Assembly (NCBI GenBank): GCA_016929815.1
Contig: JAFGIC010000013.1
Span: 1 to 6,689 of the forward strand
DNA: 6,689 nucleotides
Reading direction: 5' to 3'
Source of the DNA: Deltaproteobacteria bacterium
GTDB taxonomy: Bacteria; Desulfobacterota; DSM-4660; Desulfatiglandales; HGW-15
This document shows, piece by piece, positions 1 to 4,448 of the stretch. Each line of letters begins with the position of its first letter. Positions within the stretch are counted from its first letter, which is position 1. The translations under genes and the position numbers were made by a program. The notes under the pieces are model-generated. The model made no database searches, was not told the origin of the DNA, and saw only the letters and a list, made by a program, of their open reading frames with translations.

Positions 1-138
1 GTAAAGGGGGATATGGGCGCGAGGGAGGTCATTAGAGATAATGCCGGGGATGTGTTTTCAGTAGGATTGGACACCCCAAATCCCTTTATGGACATTGATG
101 AGGAGTCTGATCTGGAACTGCTCAAGTCCCTGATATAA
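1..138 (+). CDS. MobA/MocA-like nucleotidyltransferase, C-terminal fragment (5' end outside window)
   Basis: The frame is open from the first base and ends with TAA at 136-138, giving 45 C-terminal residues. Two visible blocks fit the end of MobA-like NTP transferases: a GDMGAREVI segment, which matches the family's G-D-x-G-A-R block, and a terminal DIDEESDLELL, which matches the D-I-D-T-P-E-D-L signature before the last helix. Family members such as MocA attach CMP or GMP to molybdopterin to make the dinucleotide cofactor of molybdenum hydroxylases. The downstream neighbour is a XdhC-family protein, the usual partner of MocA-type enzymes, which supports this over a sugar-nucleotide transferase. 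The catalytic N-terminal half is not in the window, so cytidylyl versus guanylyl specificity cannot be read. Confidence 0.68.
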   Translation, partial: VKGDMGAREVIRDNAGDVFSVGLDTPNPFMDIDEESDLELLKSLI

Positions 139-162
139 ATGTGATATGGATGAGAAGGAATT

Positions 163-167
163 GGAGA
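163..167 (+). promoter_or_regulatory. Ribosome binding site deciding the XdhC start
   Basis: GGAGA lies 5 nt before the ATG at 173. The alternative in-frame ATG at 146 has only AT-rich sequence (ATAAATGTGAT) before it and no purine-rich Shine-Dalgarno motif. The start at 173 is therefore preferred. The resulting N-terminus enters the conserved first XdhC helix after a few residues, as is usual in the family. Confidence 0.6.
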
Positions 168-172
168 TAGAC

Positions 173-1228
173 ATGGAAAAGAAAATATCCGGAGACGATA
201 TCCTGGAACTGGCAATAGAATGGTCGGACAAGGGCCGCAGGGCCGCAATTGCCACGGTAATTTCAACACTGGGGCCGGCGTCGAGACAGGCGGGGAGCCA
301 GCTTATCGTTGACAGCGAAAGGGCGTTTGAAGGCTCGGTATCTGGAGGGTGTGTCGAACCCGCTGTAATCACCGAGGCGCTTGATGTAATCAGGAACGGG
401 GCGCCCAAAACGCTTTCCTTCGGAGTAAGCGACGAACAGGCATGGGAAGTGGGCCTGATGTGCGGAGGAAGGATAGACATATATATACAGAGTCTGGATG
501 TAATCCGCCCTGTTCTTGAAAGAGTCGTCAAGTTAAAAAGGGAAGGCATCCCCTCATGCATTATAACGGAACTTGGCGGAGGAGATGCGATAACGCTTGA
601 TCTTGGGACGCCTGACTGGAAGGATAAGGTCGCGCCTGAATTGAGGGACATTGTATTTGATGCAATAAAAAGAGGCGTCTGCGCCGCATTTGATATCGGG
701 GAGAAGAGATATTACATGCACGGCATTTACCCTGCCACAAGGCTTGTTATCATAGGGGCCGTGGATATTGCGAGGTCCCTGGCGCAGATGGCGGCTATTT
801 CCAATTACAGCGTCCTGATAATAGACCCTCGAAGCGCCTTTGCTACAAAAGAGCGCTTCCCTGACATGGAGCTGATTGTCGAGTGGCCCGATGATGTCCT
901 TTCGAATATGGACATACACTGGCGCACCGCTATAGTGACTCTCACCCATGATCCCAAGATAGACGATATCGCGCTGAAGGAGGCGCTGCGTACCGACGCC
1001 TTTTATATAGGAGCGCTGGGCAGCAGAAAGACGCATGCCGACAGGCTTGAGCGCCTCAGATCAGAGGGATTCAGGGATGAAGACCTCGCGCGCATACACG
1101 GTCCCGTGGGGCTGGATATAGGGGCAAAGACCCATGCCGAGATTGCGGTAGCTATACTTGCGGAGATAATCAAGAGGCACAGAAAAGGAAAGGAGGAAGG
1201 GGTAAGATGGCCTTTGACCCGGGTTTAG
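173..1228 (+). CDS. xdhC: XdhC/CoxI-family molybdenum cofactor insertion and sulfuration chaperone
   Basis: This is a cytosolic protein of 351 residues from the ATG at 173, or 360 from the ATG at 146. XdhC proteins bind molybdenum cofactor, protect it while its terminal sulfido ligand is installed, and hand it to apo-enzymes of the xanthine dehydrogenase family. Both family domains are present. The N-terminal XdhC_CoxI domain has a TLGPASR segment near residue 33, SGGCVE with Cys60, and GLMCGG with Cys97. The C-terminal Rossmann domain has IIGAVDIA (193-200), IDPR (217-220), THDPK (258-262), GALGSRKTHADR (280-291) and GLDIGAKT (313-320). Positions are numbered from the 173 start. Length is normal for the two-domain form. 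The glycine loop reads GAVDIA, whereas I recall GAVHIA as usual in this subgroup. The gene follows the nucleotidyltransferase by 34 nt and overlaps the cysteine desulfurase by 22 bp, so cotranscription and translational coupling are likely. No hydroxylase subunits are in view, so the client enzyme is unknown. Confidence 0.9.
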   Translation: MEKKISGDDILELAIEWSDKGRRAAIATVISTLGPASRQAGSQLIVDSERAFEGSVSGGCVEPAVITEALDVIRNGAPKTLSFGVSDEQAWEVGLMCGGRIDIYIQSLDVIRPVLERVVKLKREGIPSCIITELGGGDAITLDLGTPDWKDKVAPELRDIVFDAIKRGVCAAFDIGEKRYYMHGIYPATRLVIIGAVDIARSLAQMAAISNYSVLIIDPRSAFATKERFPDMELIVEWPDDVLSNMDIHWRTAIVTLTHDPKIDDIALKEALRTDAFYIGALGSRKTHADRLERLRSEGFRDEDLARIHGPVGLDIGAKTHAEIAVAILAEIIKRHRKGKEEGVRWPLTRV

Positions 1229-2436
1229 CCGCGGTTGATTTCACCATTTTGAGGTCTCAGGCAAGGGAAGAGGAGCTGCATTATCTGGATAACGCAGCCA
1301 TGGCCCTGATACCCGACTGCGTGATCAATGCCATGGTTGAACACGACACCCTTAGGCGCTCCAATGTCAAGAGAGGATCGCACAGGCTGGCAGAGGAGGC
1401 AACGGAGGCCTTTGAAAAGGCCCGTGCCGCGGTCGCGGATTATCTGGGCGTAAGCGACCCTGATGAGGTAGTCTTTACAGGAGGAGCGACTGCCGGCATA
1501 AATATACTGGCCCACAGCCTCGGGCTTATGTTTGAACGAAATGACGAGGTTTTGATATCTCAGCTTGAACATCACAGCAACATCATACCTTGGCAGGTCA
1601 TTCAGCAAAGGCAGGGGATAAAGGTCCGTTACCTGCCCGTAACACCCGACGGGAGGATCAACCTTGAACGCGCTGAAGATATGATCAAGTCGAGGACCAG
1701 GATAGTATCTGTGACCCATGGTTCGAACGTTACAGGCGCTATTACTGATGCAAGGACCCTCTCAGGACTTGTCCATGACAGGGGCGCATTTCTTATCCTG
1801 GACGGCGCCCAGACTGCCCCGGGAGGGCCTATGGATCTTCCCGCTCTCGGGGCCGACTTTTATGTCTTTTCCGGACATAAGGTATATGGCCCGACAGGTG
1901 TCGGGATATTGTGGGGGAGGAAAGAGATATTGAAAAATATGCCGCCCGCTTTAGGCGGAGGAGAGATGATACAGGATGTGGGTCTTGAAAAAAGCACGTT
2001 CCTTGATCCGCCCCACAGGTTTGAGGCGGGCACACCTCCCGTAACCCAGGCAATAGGTCTGGCAGCCGCCGTAAAATGGCTGGCAGCCAAGGATGTGAAG
2101 GGAATGCGCGGCCATCTCAGGCGACTGACCTTGCGGATCATGGAAGGTCTTACTCAATTGAGCGGCGGCATAAAGATACTTGGCCCTGAAACGGGGATGG
2201 AGCGCATCCCCCTTGTGTCCTTTTGCGTTGAAGGCCTTCATCCTCACGATATATGCCAGGTTATGAATGACCGTCACGGCGTTGCACTTAGGGGAGGCTT
2301 TCACTGCGCGCAGCCTCTGCATGATTTCCTGAAGATCGACGGGACCACAAGGGCAAGCCTCGCGATCTATAACAACGACAATGATGTGGATGCCCTTTTA
2401 AACGGGATGGAAGATTGTATGAAGATTTTAGGATAA
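1207..2436 (+). CDS. sufS: SufS-like cysteine desulfurase (class V aminotransferase fold)
   Basis: This is a PLP enzyme of 409 residues that takes sulfur from L-cysteine as an enzyme persulfide and releases alanine. The landmarks of group II (SufS/CsdA) desulfurases are in register: TGGATAGIN (91-99) for PLP phosphate contacts, LEHHSNIIPWQ (120-130) with the His over the PLP ring at 122-123, DGAQ (199-202), the Schiff-base lysine K225 in SGHKVYGPTG, the catalytic cysteine C367 in FHCAQP, and TRASLAIYNN (381-390). Length matches SufS. The start is supported by AGGAGG at 1191-1196, and translation begins inside the xdhC 3' end. The SufU-type gene 3 nt downstream is the classical sulfur acceptor of SufS, while the XdhC gene upstream suggests a role in cofactor sulfuration. 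The active-site loop reads RGGFHCAQPLH rather than the RTGHHCAQP form common in SufS. No SufBCD genes are present here. A dedicated Moco-sulfurating desulfurase and a general SufS are both possible. Confidence 0.88.
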   Translation: MAFDPGLAAVDFTILRSQAREEELHYLDNAAMALIPDCVINAMVEHDTLRRSNVKRGSHRLAEEATEAFEKARAAVADYLGVSDPDEVVFTGGATAGINILAHSLGLMFERNDEVLISQLEHHSNIIPWQVIQQRQGIKVRYLPVTPDGRINLERAEDMIKSRTRIVSVTHGSNVTGAITDARTLSGLVHDRGAFLILDGAQTAPGGPMDLPALGADFYVFSGHKVYGPTGVGILWGRKEILKNMPPALGGGEMIQDVGLEKSTFLDPPHRFEAGTPPVTQAIGLAAAVKWLAAKDVKGMRGHLRRLTLRIMEGLTQLSGGIKILGPETGMERIPLVSFCVEGLHPHDICQVMNDRHGVALRGGFHCAQPLHDFLKIDGTTRASLAIYNNDNDVDALLNGMEDCMKILG

Positions 2437-2439
2437 GAC

Positions 2440-2880
2440 ATGAGCAACGATTTATACCATGAGCAGATTATTGAGCGGGCGAAAAGGAGCGACAACAACA
2501 TAAGGCTGGAAAATCCCGATTGCAGCGCGACCGTTTCAAACCCGCTATGCGGAGACAGGATAACGGTTGAGCTAAAGATGGAAGGTGATGTCATAAAGGC
2601 CATATCCGGTCCGGTCAAGGGATGCGTGCTTTGCAAGGCCTCGGCTTCCATTCTTGCTGAAATTGCCGTAGGCATGAAATGCGATGAACTGAAGTCCATG
2701 GCTTCGGATCTGGGGCAGGCCCTTAAGTCGCAGGCCGATAATAATGAATCTTTTCCGAAGGCATATAGAATGTTTTATCCCGTAAAAAAACACAAGAGCA
2801 GACACTCCTGTGTGATGCTTCCTTTGGAAGGCGCGCTTAAAGCCATTTCGGAATGCAAGGGACATTCAGGCGATAAATAA
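2440..2880 (+). CDS. sufU: SufU-type sulfur acceptor / iron-sulfur scaffold protein
   Basis: This is a protein of 146 residues. The N-terminal LYHEQIIERAK (5-15) and NPLCGDR (34-40) are hallmarks of the IscU/SufU/NifU-N fold. The metal ligands C37, D39, C62 and C124 have the spacing of the SufU branch: 62 residues separate the last two cysteines, versus about 43 in IscU, and the IscU LPPVK chaperone motif is absent. In Gram-positive bacteria SufU binds zinc and accepts persulfide sulfur from SufS. The same relay is inferred here from the gene lying 3 nt after the desulfurase, with AGGA at 2430-2433 as ribosome binding site inside the end of that gene. The second block reads GCVLCKASAS, with a cysteine (C65) where serine is usual, and C28 and C81 are also additional. 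Whether sulfur goes to Fe-S clusters or to XdhC-bound Moco cannot be told from sequence. Confidence 0.86.
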   Translation: MSNDLYHEQIIERAKRSDNNIRLENPDCSATVSNPLCGDRITVELKMEGDVIKAISGPVKGCVLCKASASILAEIAVGMKCDELKSMASDLGQALKSQADNNESFPKAYRMFYPVKKHKSRHSCVMLPLEGALKAISECKGHSGDK

Positions 2881-2896
2881 ATCAAACAGTAAATAA

Positions 2897-2915
2897 TATA
2901 GACTTTGTCTATAAT
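2897..2915 (+). promoter_or_regulatory. Candidate promoter -10 box inside a dyad, upstream of the methyltransferase gene
   Basis: The gap of 70 nt after sufU contains TATAGAC (2897-2903), a TTT spacer and GTCTATA (2907-2913), a perfect 7+3+7 inverted repeat. A consensus TATAAT (2910-2915) overlaps its right arm. The -35 region is poor (CAGTAA at 17-nt spacing), which could mean activator dependence or a false match. Transcription would start near 2922, leaving a leader of about 29 nt. The dyad is not GC-rich and has no T-run, so it is operator-like rather than a terminator. Confidence 0.35.
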
Positions 2916-2950
2916 GATGCAATATCCGGCGTCCCGGAGAAGAAAATAAC

Positions 2951-4099
2951 ATGGATAGCTCATACCTTTATCAAAAAACCGGCGCATATTTCGCGCAGGT
3001 TGCTGATGATATTAAGGATATCGCAGAAAGAGAAATCATATCCCTCGGTGCGCATGATACCCGAATCGCCTACAGGGGGATCTCATTCAAGGCGGATCTG
3101 AAGACCATTTATAAACTCAATTACTGCACACGTCTTGTAAGCAGGCTGCTGGCGCCCCTTATCAGATTTGACTGCCATTCAGAGCATTATCTCTATAAGA
3201 CAGCCCTCCAGATAAGATGGGAGGATTTTATAAACCCTTCCATGACCTTTGCGGTGTTTTCATCCGTTGCCAACAGTTCTATAAAACATTCACAATATGC
3301 GGCCCTGCGTTTAAAGGATGCGGTTGTTGACCGCTTTAAAGAATATTTCAATGAACGGCCTTCAATAGATACTTTAAATCCTGATCTGTGGTTGAATCTC
3401 CATATTGAAAATAATGAGGCAACAATAAGCCTTGACACGTCGGGCGGGTCCCTGCACAGAAGGGGTTACAGGAAAGATACAGTGGCGACGCCCATGATTG
3501 AGACCCTTGCCGCGGCAATAGTTGAATATTCAGGCTGGGACAGGATCTTACCGGTTTACGACCCTTTTTGCGGGTCAGGGACGCTCCTTTGCGAGGCGTA
3601 TCTCTATGCGAGCAACACCCCTCCGGGAATTTTACGAAAGAAATTCGGTTTTGAGAGGATGCCTGATTTTGACCGGGCGACCTGGGATAGGGTTAAGGAA
3701 GAGACTGAAAGTAAGATTACACCTGTCAAAAAGGGCCTGATTTCGGGCAGCGATATCTCGCCGGAGGCGGTAAGATATGCATTGAATAACCGCTCTGTAA
3801 TTGATCGCAAAAAGGTTATTGAAATCAATAAGAAGGATATCTTCGATATAGAGGAAATAAAGGACAAAATAATCATATGCAATCCGCCCTATGGGATAAG
3901 GACCCCCAAAAATGTCGATCTGGAGGTATTTTATCGCCGGTTAGGAGACTTTCTAAAGCAGCGGTGTAACGGATCAACCGCATATATATATTTTGGCGAG
4001 AGAAGATATATAAAATCCGTGGGATTAAAACCCTCCTGGAAAACCCCCCTCTCTAACGGGGGGCTGGACGGACGCCTGGTCAAATATGAGATGTACTGA
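2951..4099 (+). CDS. THUMP-domain class I SAM-dependent RNA methyltransferase (RlmL/UPF0020 family)
   Basis: This is a cytosolic enzyme of 382 residues predicted to methylate a guanine N2 of RNA. RlmL-type relatives modify 23S rRNA. The N-terminus (YFAQVADDIKDIAEREI, 13-29) and the stretch to about residue 160 fit the ferredoxin-like plus THUMP RNA-binding region. The family linker SLHRRGYR (167-174) follows. The catalytic domain has motif I DPFCGSGT (204-211) for SAM binding, the acidic motif GSDIS (266-270), and the NPPYG active-site motif (311-315) for an exocyclic amino group. The closing PLSNGGLDGRLVKYEMY (366-382) matches the conserved C-terminus. GGAG at 2936-2939 lies 11 nt before the ATG. 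The length fits the single-domain enzyme, not the fused RlmKL. Its immediate neighbours are unrelated in function, so it is probably a housekeeping gene with its own transcript. The exact target base is uncertain. Confidence 0.87.
   Translation: MDSSYLYQKTGAYFAQVADDIKDIAEREIISLGAHDTRIAYRGISFKADLKTIYKLNYCTRLVSRLLAPLIRFDCHSEHYLYKTALQIRWEDFINPSMTFAVFSSVANSSIKHSQYAALRLKDAVVDRFKEYFNERPSIDTLNPDLWLNLHIENNEATISLDTSGGSLHRRGYRKDTVATPMIETLAAAIVEYSGWDRILPVYDPFCGSGTLLCEAYLYASNTPPGILRKKFGFERMPDFDRATWDRVKEETESKITPVKKGLISGSDISPEAVRYALNNRSVIDRKKVIEINKKDIFDIEEIKDKIIICNPPYGIRTPKNVDLEVFYRRLGDFLKQRCNGSTAYIYFGERRYIKSVGLKPSWKTPLSNGGLDGRLVKYEMY
4044..4063. repeat. C6/G6 inverted repeat inside the methyltransferase 3' end
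   Basis: Six C (4044-4049) and six G (4058-4063) flank an 8-nt loop, TCTCTAAC. The stem is perfect and purely G-C. It encodes part of the conserved C-terminal PLSNGG segment, so it may be only a codon-choice accident. No T-run follows, so it is not an intrinsic terminator. Confidence 0.4.
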
Positions 4100-4138
4100 A
4101 TAGGCTCAGGGAGCGGGGCGCAAGGTTAAATGTAAAAT

Positions 4139-4163
4139 AAGCAAGGCTAGGTAAGCCGCTTTT
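4139..4163 (+). terminator. Weak intrinsic terminator candidate after the methyltransferase gene
   Basis: AAGC (4139-4142) pairs with GCTT (4158-4161), and GGCT (4145-4148) pairs with AGCC (4154-4157), with an AA bulge and an AGGTA loop. The transcript then continues as a short T-run, TTTT at 4160-4163, which partly overlaps the stem. The short stem and short T-tract make it marginal, but its place 40 nt after the stop codon is apt. Confidence 0.35.
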
Positions 4164-4188
4164 ACTGGTATATTTTTTAAAATAATAT

Positions 4189-4217
4189 TTGACAATGGAC
4201 ATTAGATAAGATATATT
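4189..4217 (+). promoter_or_regulatory. Sigma-70-type promoter for acs
   Basis: TTGACA (4189-4194) matches the -35 consensus perfectly. After a 17-nt spacer, TATATT (4212-4217) differs from TATAAT at one base. Transcription would begin near 4224 and give acs an untranslated leader of about 225 nt. This is the best promoter match I see in the window. Confidence 0.62.
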
Positions 4218-4236
4218 TCCACGATTTTAGCTTGGC

Positions 4237-4297
4237 AGCCACCCATCCTGAAATGGCTTTTTCCCCAATCTCTCTGACACTTTCAGGTTTTAGCCAT
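4237..4297 (+). promoter_or_regulatory. acs leader segment with mutually exclusive helices
   Basis: Within the predicted leader, AGCCA (4237-4241) can pair with TGGCT (4254-4258), followed at once by TTTTT (4258-4262). ATGGCT (4253-4258) can instead pair with AGCCAT (4292-4297), and CCTGAAA (4247-4253) with TTTCAGG (4281-4287). The first two share the same strand, and the third interleaves with both, so the fold must choose or form a pseudoknot. This could be an attenuator, but the stems are short and no known riboswitch consensus was recognised. Confidence 0.25.
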
Positions 4298-4435
4298 GCG
4301 GTTAATAAAAAAATATCGGGGTTAAAATCGTTGCGAACTCTGAAGGGCAGCAGGAATCATGAAGATTGGATTAATCTCAAGAAATTATAACGGAATAATA
4401 ACCCGTAATAGTTAATAGGAAAATAAAACAGATAG

Positions 4436-4444
4436 AAGGAGGAG
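4436..4444 (+). promoter_or_regulatory. Strong ribosome binding site of acs
   Basis: AAGGAGGAG sits directly before acs. The AGGAGG core (4437-4442) is 6 nt from the ATG at 4449, near optimal, and indicates efficient translation. It fixes the start codon, since the next in-frame Met (residue 14) has no comparable motif. Confidence 0.8.
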
Positions 4445-4448
4445 TAAA

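Larger units (their letters stand above)
4177..4356 (-). pseudogene. Possible minus-strand gene remnant (open stretch, no start codon)
   Basis: Read on the minus strand, 4356 down to 4177 is open for 59 codons and ends in TAA (complement of 4177-4179). The product includes PDIFLLTAWLKPESV and REIGEKAISGWVAAKLKSWK. It has a balanced, amphipathic composition that looks more like real protein than a typical shadow reading. The stretch has no ATG or TTG and only one internal GTG. An ATG exists just upstream at 4360-4358, but in another frame, so a single-base shift would be needed to join them. I do not recognise the family. A decayed small gene or a chance open frame are both possible. Confidence 0.22.
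4100..4448. other. 349-nt AT-rich gap between methyltransferase and acs
   Basis: No complete gene is convincing here. The gap is visibly richer in A+T than the genes on both sides. It holds a terminator-like hairpin at 4139-4163, a sigma-70-type promoter at 4189-4217, paired segments at 4237-4297, a minus-strand open stretch without a start codon (4177-4356), and the acs ribosome binding site. These are listed separately. Confidence 0.7.

Noticed and set aside
146..172. Upstream in-frame ATG for the XdhC gene
   Set aside because: It adds nine residues but lacks a Shine-Dalgarno motif, whereas the ATG at 173 has GGAGA at good spacing. It remains possible.
58..1036. Minus-strand open frames opposite the XdhC gene
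   Set aside because: Their compositions are rich in Ser, Arg and Pro with no motifs. The + strand reading carries unambiguous XdhC signatures throughout.
4233..4250. Possible sigma-54 promoter (TGGCAG) upstream of acs
   Set aside because: The -24-like TGGCAG is present, but the sequence at the required -12 position (CATCC) does not match TTGCA.
4359..4415. Tiny + strand frame of 18 codons (MKIGLISRNYNGIITRNS) in the acs leader
   Set aside because: Its AGGA motif is only 3 nt from the ATG, and the peptide has no run of regulatory codons. It resembles the start of some ATP-grasp proteins, but 18 residues cannot support that.
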